DNA from: Burkholderiales bacterium
GTDB taxonomy: Bacteria; Pseudomonadota; Gammaproteobacteria; Burkholderiales; SG8-39
DNA length: 64,000 bases
NCBI GenBank assembly: GCA_014860445.1
Contig: JACZJT010000052.1
Coordinates: 62,001 to 126,000, forward strand
Direction of reading: 5' to 3'
Of this stretch, positions 1 to 8,959 are shown in pieces (the stretch's first letter is position 1; each line of letters starts with the position of its first letter). The notes under the pieces are model-generated. The model saw only the letters and a list, made by a program, of their open reading frames with translations. It did not search any database and was not told the origin of the DNA. The position numbers and the translations under genes are program-made.

Positions 1-266
1 CTTGCATGCGCAATGAAATCGATGGGAAAAGCGATGGCACGCGCTTTTTTGCCGGCCATCGCCAACAATTCTTCTGAGGGATCGAGTCCATAGAGGTGCT
101 CGACGCCGGTGCCATAGAAGGGCAGGTTGAGGCCTGAGCCGACGCCGATTTCAAGCACGGTGCCGCGTGCTTTCGGCACAATGAGAGAACGGTAGCGCGT
201 CGCCGCCCTATTTCGCATCGCGACATCAACCAGCCGCGGCAAGATCCATTTCTGGTAAAAGCTCAT
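1..266 (-). CDS. class I SAM-dependent methyltransferase, N-terminal part (runs off the window edge); paralogue of 12288..12932
   Basis: Reverse complement from ATG at 266 reads MSFYQKWILPRLVDVAMRNRAATRYRSLIVPKARGTVLEIGVGSGLNLPFYGTGVEHLYGLDPSEELLAMAGKKARAIAFPIDF; SAM motif I EIGVGSGLN. Confidence 0.85.
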   Translation of the reverse strand, partial: MSFYQKWILPRLVDVAMRNRAATRYRSLIVPKARGTVLEIGVGSGLNLPFYGTGVEHLYGLDPSEELLAMAGKKARAIAFPIDFIAHA

Positions 267-269
267 ATC

Positions 270-1502
270 TCAAAAATTAAAACGAACCTGTAGATACACG
301 TTGTCGTCGTGCGAGAGTTGCCCGAACTGGCCCCAGGGCTTGCCGCCAAAGACGTTGGCGCCGATCGCTCCCCACACCTTGTCGGTGAAGCTGTAGCGCA
401 GCTCCGGGTTCACGAATCGGTCGCCGTTGCTGGCGTTGTACGAGGCATACGCGGAAAGCCGCAGGGTCTGATGCCGGAAGAACTGCGTCAGCCGCGCCGT
501 GACGGTATGGTTCCAGCGCTTTTCCACCGGGAAGCCTGCGGGCAGCGCCGCGAGATAGGCCCCATAGTCCTGCATGATTTCGGCGTAATACTGGAACGCG
601 AGGGAAAGGTCCTCGGCCGGTTGAATCTGGTAGCCTGCCAGCAGTCGGGTCTGGGAGTTGGGCACGGTAAAGTCGCTGCCCGACCGGTCCTGACGCGAGT
701 CATAGTAGGCGGCCTCCAGGCTCAGCACACCGTCGCCGGCCCGGCCGGAGACGCTGGCGCCATAGACCGAGAGCTGCGGGTAGAAATAGCTGATCTTGGT
801 CGGCGCCGTCATGCTGTCCGGCCGCATCGATGGCGTGCGCTGGAAGCCGCGATACAGGTAGAGCGCCGCGTCGTAGCCGGCGACATCGCGGTAAATGCGC
901 AGGCCGACATCGCCCTGGCCTGGCTTGATCGTCTCGCGATTCATGACCGCCGGCATCGGGTCGTAGAGATGAAAGCGGTTCGCATCCGGTATGCGGCTCT
1001 CTCGGAAACCCGGCGACAGCACCAGTTCGAAGTTGGCGAACTCGGGATAGGCGCCCAGCTTCACTGCATCCACGCCGCGCTTGAGATATTCCAACGGTCG
1101 CCCGGCGAAGAGCGCCTCGTGGTCCTTGGGAAAGACATCGTTGACGAATACCAGGTCGCCCAGTCCCCAGGTGATGACCTGCCGGCCGATCCGCATATCC
1201 CAATTGCCGGCGGTGTAATCGACGTAGCCCTCGCGCAGTTCGGATTGGTCCTGACGGCCGAGGTGATCATAGGAAAAGTCGCCCTTGGCCAGCAGCCGCC
1301 ACGCGCCGCCGCTAGCGTCTAGCTTGAGCTGGGCGCGCTCTTCCAACCACTTGTAATGGCGCCCGTCCGGGTTCGCCGCTACGGTGTTTGCGGCCGTGTT
1401 CTGCTGCAGGAAACCCGAAAGCGCGACCTCTGCGCGCGCCGCCGGGGGCGCCAGCAGAAGGACGAAGCAAAGTGCAGCGAGGCGTGACATCATTCGACCC
1501 AC
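270..1502 (-). CDS. outer-membrane beta-barrel-like protein associated with an MMPL exporter
   Basis: 410 aa ORF, signal peptide, alternating aromatic/beta pattern, C-terminal YLQVRFNF ending in F. Confidence 0.7.
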   Translation of the reverse strand: MGRMMSRLAALCFVLLLAPPAARAEVALSGFLQQNTAANTVAANPDGRHYKWLEERAQLKLDASGGAWRLLAKGDFSYDHLGRQDQSELREGYVDYTAGNWDMRIGRQVITWGLGDLVFVNDVFPKDHEALFAGRPLEYLKRGVDAVKLGAYPEFANFELVLSPGFRESRIPDANRFHLYDPMPAVMNRETIKPGQGDVGLRIYRDVAGYDAALYLYRGFQRTPSMRPDSMTAPTKISYFYPQLSVYGASVSGRAGDGVLSLEAAYYDSRQDRSGSDFTVPNSQTRLLAGYQIQPAEDLSLAFQYYAEIMQDYGAYLAALPAGFPVEKRWNHTVTARLTQFFRHQTLRLSAYASYNASNGDRFVNPELRYSFTDKVWGAIGANVFGGKPWGQFGQLSHDDNVYLQVRFNF

Positions 1503-2278
1503 TTGCGCAACGGTTGCCGCAGGAATCTCTCCGAAAACAGGCTGTCCTCAATACCGAGGTTGTAGCCGGTGTTGAGGTAAGCGACCTCGGTGCGGTGGCC
1601 CGTCTGCAAGTTCTTCATGCTGCGCTTCACCACCGTGGGAATGCCCTGAACGTCCGCCACCTCGTCGGCCGTGAATACCTTGTAGGGGGCTCCCTTCTTG
1701 TCGAACTGCTCCTCCTTCAGCGGCAGGAAAGTCGACGTGTCCACCCAGGTCAGCTTGTAGCCAAAATCGGCGTCGGTGCCTTTGGGCGTGCTCTTCACCA
1801 CGTAGCAGTCGCGATTACCGACTTTTCCCTCGCGCTCAATCACGTGGTTGTCGTCCTCGAGGTCGCGGCCGGAGACATCCTCATAGGTAAAGTCCGAGCC
1901 GACGAAGCTGGAGCGCTTGTCCTGCGCGGCGATGCGCTTGACCATGTTGATGGCCGGGATGAACAGCCAGCGATCGTCGTCCTTGGCCGGGTACTTGTAG
2001 GTCATGAAGCTCATGTCCTTCACATCCGCCGGCCTAAAGAAGTACATGAAATATTTCTGCTCGCCGCCCGCCTCCCCCATGTTCTTGCGCAGCATGGTGA
2101 GTTCGCGCACCCGCTCCTGGCCGCCCTTGTTGATGAGTTTCATCACCACCCGCGCCTTGAAATCCGTGCCCGGATAGAGGAAAGCCGCCTGGGATTTCTT
2201 CATCACTTCCTCGCCTGTGAGGGCAAAGGCCTGCAGCGGCAGCAGGCCGGCAATTATCCATATCCACCAGCGTTTCAT
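1490..2278 (-). CDS. outer membrane lipoprotein-sorting (LolA-like) protein
   Basis: MKRWWIWIIAGLLPLQAFA signal peptide; family-like DDRWLFIPAINMVKRI and SSFVGSDFTYEDVSGRDLEDD segments; sits between the MMPL and OMP genes. Confidence 0.8.
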   Translation of the reverse strand: MKRWWIWIIAGLLPLQAFALTGEEVMKKSQAAFLYPGTDFKARVVMKLINKGGQERVRELTMLRKNMGEAGGEQKYFMYFFRPADVKDMSFMTYKYPAKDDDRWLFIPAINMVKRIAAQDKRSSFVGSDFTYEDVSGRDLEDDNHVIEREGKVGNRDCYVVKSTPKGTDADFGYKLTWVDTSTFLPLKEEQFDKKGAPYKVFTADEVADVQGIPTVVKRSMKNLQTGHRTEVAYLNTGYNLGIEDSLFSERFLRQPLRKWVE

Positions 2279-2279
2279 T

Positions 2280-4628
2280 TCAATCTCCTTTCGAATGTGC
2301 GGCAACCGCTATGGCCGCCGGCTTGGGTTCGTCGAGCAGCCAGTTGCGCCCGAGCATGACCAGCGCGGGCAGATAAAGGACGGTGAGCAGCGCCGAGAGC
2401 AGCATCATCGCCACAATGAACGCTCCCACCGCAATGTAGGGCGTGAGCGGCGCGAACAGCATCACCGAAAAGGCCGCCGCAAACAGCAGCGCATTGCGCA
2501 GTATCCCCTTGCCCGGTCGCGATGCCGTCCACAGCAGCGCCTCGCGCACCGCTGCCTCGCTCCTGCCGCCATTCGACTCGGCCAAGCGCTGGCGGAAGCG
2601 GCTGACGAAATGGATGGCAAAATCGACGGCCATGCCCAGCGACAGCGTGCTTAGCACCGACAGCGGCATGTCGAAATCCTTGCCGGTGAAACCGACTACA
2701 CCATAGATGAGCAGGATGGTGAACAGCAACGGCACGTAGCCGATCAGGGCCCATTTTGCCGAGCGGAACGCGAGGGCAAGGATGGCAAACACCACCACCA
2801 GCGCCAGCGACAAGCCCAGCACCATATCGCCCAGCACCTCGTCGTTCCATACCAGATTGAAATAGGCAATGCCGGCCGGTTTCACCGTCACCGCCAATGG
2901 ATGGGCCTGCTGATAGGTCTGCGCCGCGTGGATCACCTGGCGCATGGCTTCCGCATCCCAGGTCTTGAGCTGCACCCACAGGTTGGCCTTCTGGAAGCCG
3001 GAATCGATCACGTTGTCCAGATCCGATGGCTTGGCCGACATGCTGAACAGGAAAAGATATTGACCGACCGTGTCCTGCGTTTCCGGAATGGTGTCGAATT
3101 TCGGGTCGTCGTCGTGCAGCACGCGGTTGATGCGCTTCACATAGTCGGCTACCGAAAAGGTCTTGCCCACCACGGGCATGCCTTCCAGGTCGCGCTGCAA
3201 TCCTTCCAGCCAACGCATGGCCTCCGGCCGTTTCATGAACTCGGGTTCCTTGGACTGCACCACCAGATAGCCCAGGGAAGTGCCACCCAGCGCCTGGTTC
3301 ATCGCCGTATCGGCCACGCGGATCTCGCTCGATTGCTTGAACCAGGCGACGAGGTTATTGTTGATGTGGATTTTCGTCGTGCCGACGATGGCCACGGCCA
3401 TCATGACGACACCCAGCAGCGCGACGGCCAGCGGGCGATCGGTGCCGATCCTGCCGATACCACGCAGCAAACGCGCGCTGCGGTCCAGTTCGACGCTTTC
3501 GTTAGCGGCGGCCTGGGCGATCTTATCCTCCTTGACGAAGGTGAGAATCGCCGGGATCAGGCTGAAGGAGAACAGCCGCAACACCACCGTGCCGAAGGCG
3601 ATCAGCCCGCCAAACACTTTCACCGGCACGATGTTCATGAACAGCAGCACGGCGAAGCCGGCGGCAGTGGCGAGCGCGGTGTAGCGCACCGGCCGGCTCA
3701 CCGCCTGCATGGTCTCTCGAATCGCCGCCAGTTTGTCGTGCTTCTCGCGGTAGCGGAAATAGAACTCGTTGAAGATGTGGATGCTGTCGGTGGCAATGGC
3801 CATGAGGAACACCGGCGCCATCGAACTCATGATATGCACCGGAAAGCCGGCTCCGATCAACAGGCCCATGCTCCAGATGATGGCAGCCATGGCCACCGCC
3901 ATCATGGCGATGGACAGCGCGAGGTTGCGAAACATGAGTTGGATGGCGATGAACATGATCATGCCCGCGATCGGCGAGAAGATGCCCATCAGCTTGAACA
4001 TCTCGGCGCCAAAGGTATCGCGCGCCACGGGGTCGCCGGCAATGTAGTAGCGCTCCGGGCCGTTCTCCGCGGCCACGATGGCGTGGATCTTGTTGGCGAT
4101 CTCGGCGCCGTTGGCGCCCTTTTCCAGCGGCACGTAGATGGCCGTGGTCTTGCCGTCTTTCGAGATTACGCGATCGACCAGGAGCGGGTTACCGAACAGG
4201 GCGCCGCGCAAGGCCTCGACCTCGGCATCCGTCTTGGGCGCGCCCGGCATCAGCGGTCCGACCTTGAGCGTGCCGGCTTCGGCCGTGACGTTGGTGATGG
4301 TGGTGAAGCCGTTCACGTCGCGGCTGGCCACGCCTGGAAGCGCAAGGATTTTGTCGGTAATGTGGGCGATGCGGCCCAGGGTTTCCCGATTGAGCACCCC
4401 CGCGTCGTTTTCCACGCCGACGACGATGGTGTCTTCGTAGAGCCCGAAAGTCTTGTCCACCTCGTCATTCCAGACACGCACGTCGGACGTATCCGGTAGC
4501 ATGTGCTTGGGATTGGTGTCCGTGCGGATTTTCGGAAACTGGGTGAGGAATAGCAGCGTGAGTGCCACCGTCGCCCAGACAACCAGTTTCGGACGGCGGA
4601 TGGAGAATTCGACCAATGAGAATTTCAT
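2280..4628 (-). CDS. MMPL/RND family transporter
   Basis: About 780 aa from MKFSLVEFSIRRPKLVVW; two repeated multi-TM halves (SMAPVFLMAIATDSIHIFNEF, LSLGMAVDFAIHFVSRFRQ). Confidence 0.9.
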   Translation of the reverse strand: MKFSLVEFSIRRPKLVVWATVALTLLFLTQFPKIRTDTNPKHMLPDTSDVRVWNDEVDKTFGLYEDTIVVGVENDAGVLNRETLGRIAHITDKILALPGVASRDVNGFTTITNVTAEAGTLKVGPLMPGAPKTDAEVEALRGALFGNPLLVDRVISKDGKTTAIYVPLEKGANGAEIANKIHAIVAAENGPERYYIAGDPVARDTFGAEMFKLMGIFSPIAGMIMFIAIQLMFRNLALSIAMMAVAMAAIIWSMGLLIGAGFPVHIMSSMAPVFLMAIATDSIHIFNEFYFRYREKHDKLAAIRETMQAVSRPVRYTALATAAGFAVLLFMNIVPVKVFGGLIAFGTVVLRLFSFSLIPAILTFVKEDKIAQAAANESVELDRSARLLRGIGRIGTDRPLAVALLGVVMMAVAIVGTTKIHINNNLVAWFKQSSEIRVADTAMNQALGGTSLGYLVVQSKEPEFMKRPEAMRWLEGLQRDLEGMPVVGKTFSVADYVKRINRVLHDDDPKFDTIPETQDTVGQYLFLFSMSAKPSDLDNVIDSGFQKANLWVQLKTWDAEAMRQVIHAAQTYQQAHPLAVTVKPAGIAYFNLVWNDEVLGDMVLGLSLALVVVFAILALAFRSAKWALIGYVPLLFTILLIYGVVGFTGKDFDMPLSVLSTLSLGMAVDFAIHFVSRFRQRLAESNGGRSEAAVREALLWTASRPGKGILRNALLFAAAFSVMLFAPLTPYIAVGAFIVAMMLLSALLTVLYLPALVMLGRNWLLDEPKPAAIAVAAHSKGD

Positions 4629-4659
4629 AGTGATGTGCTCCCTTAAATCGATAATCCGT

Positions 4660-5316
4660 TCAGTGAAGTCCGGGCGCGACATCGGCCGCTACCGCAACAA
4701 AGGCGCCGCAGCAGGGCGCCATTCGTTCCAGATGCGGCTCGGCCCAGCGCGCGACACGGCCTCCGCCCGGGAGCATGATGGCGGTGCGCAGCGTGAGGTT
4801 GCGCGCCGGCTGTCCTGCAAACAGGCGCTCGACTTCACGCCGTGTATGCCAGTGCGCGCCCCAATAAGCGCCACGGCCGCCATCGCGCCCTTTGGTGAAC
4901 CAGAGCAGGCTGTGCCGGTTGAGTAGTCCGAGCGCGACGCGGCGGCGGGCAACCCGCAGCATCTCCATCAGGGCGCGACGCGCTTCGCGCATGAAGCAGA
5001 GGGCAGTCACGCTGGTCACCAGATCGAAACTGCGGTTGGTAAAGGGGAGGCTCTGCCCGTCCGCGGCAACATAGATCGCCTTGCCGCGACCGGCGGCGAA
5101 GCGCGCCGAGGCAAAATCGACATCAGCCCCCACGGTCCAGTCGACGGCCGCGCTATCGGAAAAGCGACGCGTAAAATAGCCGGTGCCGCAGCCCACATCC
5201 AGCACGGTTTCTCCGAAACGCGGTGTCAGAAGCTCGTCGAGCAAGCGATATTCGATGCCTCCGATCCATGCGCCGCGCGGTGTCGTGTACCATTCTTCAT
5301 ACTGTTCCGGCTGCAT
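4660..5316 (-). CDS. class I SAM-dependent methyltransferase
   Basis: SAM motif VLDVGCGTGYFTRRF, followed by VTSVTALCFM. Confidence 0.85.
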   Translation of the reverse strand: MQPEQYEEWYTTPRGAWIGGIEYRLLDELLTPRFGETVLDVGCGTGYFTRRFSDSAAVDWTVGADVDFASARFAAGRGKAIYVAADGQSLPFTNRSFDLVTSVTALCFMREARRALMEMLRVARRRVALGLLNRHSLLWFTKGRDGGRGAYWGAHWHTRREVERLFAGQPARNLTLRTAIMLPGGGRVARWAEPHLERMAPCCGAFVAVAADVAPGLH

Positions 5317-5384
5317 GGATCCTCTCTGATTTTCGCTTTTGTCTAACCGCTATTTGAAATGTGACACGCGCATCGAAGCGCTCC

Positions 5385-6611
5385 TCACTGCCCCTGCTGC
5401 AGGACAATGCGGCTTCGAAACACCTCGTATGCAATCGGCTCAGTGTTCTCGTAGCCGATGCGCGCGCGCCGCGCCTCGTCCAGCAGGTGGTATCGAACCA
5501 CGGCCTCGACCGCCGCCGGCTTGCCTGCGGCCGGGACGTCGATGCGATAGCTGCGCGGCTGGTTGCGCGGCAGGCGCGTGTCCCACAGGTCGATGATGAA
5601 GGGGCGCCACATGGTGGTGCGTTTCAGCGAGTGATTTTCTTCGGCTAGCGTTTGCCCATTGCGGTCGAGCACGCGCAGGTGCACGGTCAGATGGCGGTCC
5701 GGCGTCCCGGTAGGCAGAAAATGGGCCGCGCCTACATTGGTCAAGCTCAGTGCGTAGGCGCGCCGGTCCGCCCCGATCTCGGCGAAGCGGATATCCAGTG
5801 CTTGTTTCACCGTCGCCGGGTCGTGCCCGCCGCGCCACAGGTGGCGGCGCGCCTTCCGCACTGGGCCGCCATCGACCAGCGCACGCTCGACCGCCGGCAT
5901 GTGGCACTGCACGCAGCCGAGCTCGCTCGCGTCGCCCACCGCCAACTCGCCGCTGCGACCTTTCCACTGGCCCCCGCCGGCCGCAATCTCGGCCGCGGTG
6001 CCGCAGGGCGGATAGCGGAAAAAGGTATCCCAGCGCTCGCCCTGGACCACGTGACAGCGCAGGCAGATCTCGTTCGCATCCGCGAGTTTCTCCACCGGAT
6101 GGGATGCATCGACGTCGCCAATGGGGCCGAGCATCTTTCCATCTTTGTAGTGGCACGCTGCGCAGGTCACGCCTTCGTGCTGCAGCTTGGCATCGAAATC
6201 GGGGTTGTCGGCGAGGATGGGTTTCAATTTCTCCGCGTCGCTGAAGCCGAGCACCTTGTATTCCTGTTGCCGGTCGAGGGGAATGTGGCAGTTCTTGCAA
6301 ATCTGCTGCAACTCGTCGAACTTCCAGTCGACCTGGAAGTAGGGATCGGTCCAGGCCTGGCTATGGATGCTCGTTTTCCATTCGGCATAGATCTCGCGGT
6401 GGCAGGCGCCACAGGTGCTGGCCCGCAGCGCGTCCGTCGACATGGACGATTTGCTGGTGTCCATCGGGCGCTCGAAGTTCTCTGTCACGACGAAGATGTT
6501 CATCGGACGCACCAGGCGCCAGCCGAGGAAGACCGCGAAGATAGCGATACCGATACCGACAATGATGGCCCGCTTTCGGGTCATGGCCATGTCGAGCCCC
6601 CTCGGCAGCAC
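5385..6611 (-). CDS. membrane-anchored multiheme c-type cytochrome (5 CxxCH)
   Basis: CGACH, CKNCH, CAACH, CLRCH, CVQCH motifs; N-terminal TM segment RAIIVGIGIAIFAVFLGW; likely start at an internal Met near 6584-6590. Confidence 0.88.
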   Translation of the reverse strand: MLPRGLDMAMTRKRAIIVGIGIAIFAVFLGWRLVRPMNIFVVTENFERPMDTSKSSMSTDALRASTCGACHREIYAEWKTSIHSQAWTDPYFQVDWKFDELQQICKNCHIPLDRQQEYKVLGFSDAEKLKPILADNPDFDAKLQHEGVTCAACHYKDGKMLGPIGDVDASHPVEKLADANEICLRCHVVQGERWDTFFRYPPCGTAAEIAAGGGQWKGRSGELAVGDASELGCVQCHMPAVERALVDGGPVRKARRHLWRGGHDPATVKQALDIRFAEIGADRRAYALSLTNVGAAHFLPTGTPDRHLTVHLRVLDRNGQTLAEENHSLKRTTMWRPFIIDLWDTRLPRNQPRSYRIDVPAAGKPAAVEAVVRYHLLDEARRARIGYENTEPIAYEVFRSRIVLQQGQ

Positions 6612-6656
6612 GCGCTGGCGGAAAACCTGTGGTTCATATGCGCCACGGCCTTTGCC

Positions 6657-7007
6657 TCAGAATACGATCACTTTGTCGGCCCACTGCGTCCAGGACGTCA
6701 GTTCGGCGAGAGTCCCTCTGTAGGTTCCCTCCAAGAGCTCGGGATCGGTGATCCCGCGCGCATCCATGCAGGTTCCGCACACACCCACTTCGGCCTTGTT
6801 GCGCACAATGCGACCGAGCATGAGCTGAATGTTGTAGTAACCCTCGGGCACCTTTTGTCCGCCTTTGGCGCAGGACGCCGCGTCGCCTATCAGAAACAGC
6901 TTCACTTCCTCGTCCTCCGCCTTCGACAGGGATCCCGCGAGGCGCAAGCCGTTATAGCTGCGCTCGCTGCCGTAGGGAGCATCGTTCAGGATGAATAGGG
7001 TTTTCAT
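6657..7007 (-). CDS. DsrE-family protein
   Basis: MKTLFILNDAPYGSERSYNGLRLAGSL...LFLIGDAASCAKGGQ...GVCGTCMDARGI. Confidence 0.85.
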   Translation of the reverse strand: MKTLFILNDAPYGSERSYNGLRLAGSLSKAEDEEVKLFLIGDAASCAKGGQKVPEGYYNIQLMLGRIVRNKAEVGVCGTCMDARGITDPELLEGTYRGTLAELTSWTQWADKVIVF

Positions 7008-7027
7008 GGTGTCGTTTTCCTATTGCG

Positions 7028-8014
7028 TTATGGTCCGGATTCATGTGCGATCGCGTATCCTTCCTTGTTCCACTGTTCCATGCCGCCGCGGAGGATACAG
7101 ACGTTGGTAAAGCCGGCCTGTTTGAGCTGGCTGGCGGCGGTCAGCGAGCGCTTGTGGGTTCTACAGACCAGCGTCAGCGGCTGCTGCTTCGACTGTTCGA
7201 GTTCCGCCAGTCGCGCAGGTAGTTCGGCGAGCGGAATGTTGCGCGCGCCTGGGATGTGGCCGAGCGGGCCTGTAAAATCGCCCGCGTCGCGGAGGTCGAT
7301 CAGCAGTGGTTTGTCGCTTTGTTCGAGCCTGCCTTTGAGACTGACGCCGTCGATCCAACGGATGCCGGCCTGGCGATACTGTCGTACCAGCCGGGGCAGG
7401 AAAGCGACGAACGCCAGCAGCGCTAGCGCCAACAATGCGTTACGGATTGCGCCAGCCTCTCCGGCAAGCGCTTCGCGCCCCGCGTGACCGAGCCACGAAT
7501 AGGCGAGCGCGCCGGGAAACATGCATACGAAGGAGGCAGCCGCGTAGGCGAGCAGCGGGATACGCGTCAGGCCGAGCGCGTAATTCACCAGGTTGAAGGG
7601 GAACAAGGGCACCAGTCGCACGAAAGCGACAAAGCGCCAGCCTTCGGCCTCCACGCCTTCGATCAGTTGCTTAAGCCTGCCGCCGGCGCGGCGCGCGACC
7701 CAGTCGGCGGCGAGATAGCGCGCGACAAGGAAGGCGAGCGTTGCGCCCAGCGTGGCGCCGGTCAGGCTGTACAGCGCTCCGGGGATGGCGCCGAACAGCG
7801 CGCCTGCCGCTAGCGTGAGCACCGATCCGGGAAGGAACAACACGGTCGCCGCCGCATAGAGGGCGATAAAGGCCAACGGTGCCCAGACGCCAACCTCGGC
7901 CAGCCAACTCGAAAGTGCGTCCGCGCTCAGCGCCTCGCGGTTGGCGAAACCGAAGGCCAGACCCGCGGCCAGCGCCAAAGCGAGCCCGGCGCGAGCTACG
8001 TTACCTGGCTTCAT
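7028..8014 (-). CDS. TVP38/TMEM64 (DedA-like) membrane protein fused to a C-terminal rhodanese domain
   Basis: LPGSVLTLAAGALFG and FPFNLVNYALGLTRI membrane part; C-terminal LLIDLRDAGDF...GHIPGARNIPL...LVCRTHKRS rhodanese. Confidence 0.88.
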   Translation of the reverse strand: MKPGNVARAGLALALAAGLAFGFANREALSADALSSWLAEVGVWAPLAFIALYAAATVLFLPGSVLTLAAGALFGAIPGALYSLTGATLGATLAFLVARYLAADWVARRAGGRLKQLIEGVEAEGWRFVAFVRLVPLFPFNLVNYALGLTRIPLLAYAAASFVCMFPGALAYSWLGHAGREALAGEAGAIRNALLALALLAFVAFLPRLVRQYRQAGIRWIDGVSLKGRLEQSDKPLLIDLRDAGDFTGPLGHIPGARNIPLAELPARLAELEQSKQQPLTLVCRTHKRSLTAASQLKQAGFTNVCILRGGMEQWNKEGYAIAHESGP

Positions 8015-8870
8015 GATCCGAATCCGATTCGCTCCCGATTGCATAGCCGCCGCCCGCGTTCACGAACGGAAGCGCAAGCAACCCGGTGAGTTTGACCGCC
8101 TGTTCGCTGCCGGTCAGCCCCTTCACGCCGATTGCCATGCTCTCCTGCGGCAGGCGCGCGCTCTCGCGATAGGTGCCGCACAGCCGGTCCCACCAGGGGA
8201 GGTTGAAACCGAAGTTACTGTTCGTCTCGGCTACCTCCATGGAATGATGAATGCGATGCATCTCGGGTGTCACCAGTATCCAGCGCAGCAAGCGATCGAC
8301 CGGCGCGCGCAGCCGCAGATTGGCGTGGTTGAACATCGCCGTGGCGTTCAACAGCACCTCGAACACCAATACCGCGGCGGCCGGCGCCCCGAGCACCGCT
8401 ATTGCCGCGAACTTAATCAGCATCGACAGCAAGATTTCGATCGAATGAAAGCGCGCGCCGGTGGTCACGTCGATGTCCGCGTCGGCGTGATGTACTCGGT
8501 GCAGGCGCCAGAGCACCGGCACGGCGTGAAACATGACGTGCTGCAAATAGATGACGAAATCGAGCGCAAGCACCGACAGTGCGAACGCCCACCAGAACGG
8601 GATCTCAAAAGCGTTCAGCAATCCCCAGCCGTGCTCGGCCGCGCGCAGCGCGAATCCAACCGCCGCAATCGGAAACAGCAGGCGCAGAATCAGACTGTTC
8701 AACACTACCAGCGCCAGGTTGTGCAGCCAGCGAACGCGCCGCGGCAGCAACCGTACCCGTCTGGGCGCCAGGGCCTCCCACGCCGCCATCAGCGCGAACA
8801 CGCCGAAGAAGGCGCTTAGGCGAACGGTCGGTTCGTGGGCCAACGCCCATTCGTTAAATGTCATGCTCAT
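8001..8870 (-). CDS. sterol desaturase / fatty acid hydroxylase superfamily protein
   Basis: Histidine boxes HVMFH, HRVHH and HRIHHS in a multi-TM protein. Confidence 0.88.
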   Translation of the reverse strand: MSMTFNEWALAHEPTVRLSAFFGVFALMAAWEALAPRRVRLLPRRVRWLHNLALVVLNSLILRLLFPIAAVGFALRAAEHGWGLLNAFEIPFWWAFALSVLALDFVIYLQHVMFHAVPVLWRLHRVHHADADIDVTTGARFHSIEILLSMLIKFAAIAVLGAPAAAVLVFEVLLNATAMFNHANLRLRAPVDRLLRWILVTPEMHRIHHSMEVAETNSNFGFNLPWWDRLCGTYRESARLPQESMAIGVKGLTGSEQAVKLTGLLALPFVNAGGGYAIGSESDSDHEAR

Positions 8871-8910
8871 TCCTCGTACGCTTGGAGCTTGCGTAAACCC
8901 ACGGGTCAGG

Positions 8911-8945
8911 TATAATACAACTATTCAACCAAGTACTAGAATAGT
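8911..8945 (+). promoter_or_regulatory. candidate promoter and ArsR-type operator for 8960 (and possibly the divergent operon)
   Basis: TTGCGT 8889-8894, 16-bp spacer, TATAAT 8911-8916; perfect inverted repeat ACTATTC (8920-8926) N12 GAATAGT (8939-8945) immediately downstream. Confidence 0.6.
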
Positions 8946-8959
8946 AGGGAGCTACGGCA

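Noticed and set aside
2901-4499. 532-aa plus-strand ORF opposite the MMPL transporter
   Set aside because: Shadow ORF from GC-rich codon bias; low-complexity His/Asp/Arg-rich translation with no family signature, while the opposite strand is clearly coding.
5652-6998. 448-aa plus-strand ORF opposite the cytochrome and DsrE genes
   Set aside because: Spans two good minus-strand genes and the gap between them; no recognisable motifs.
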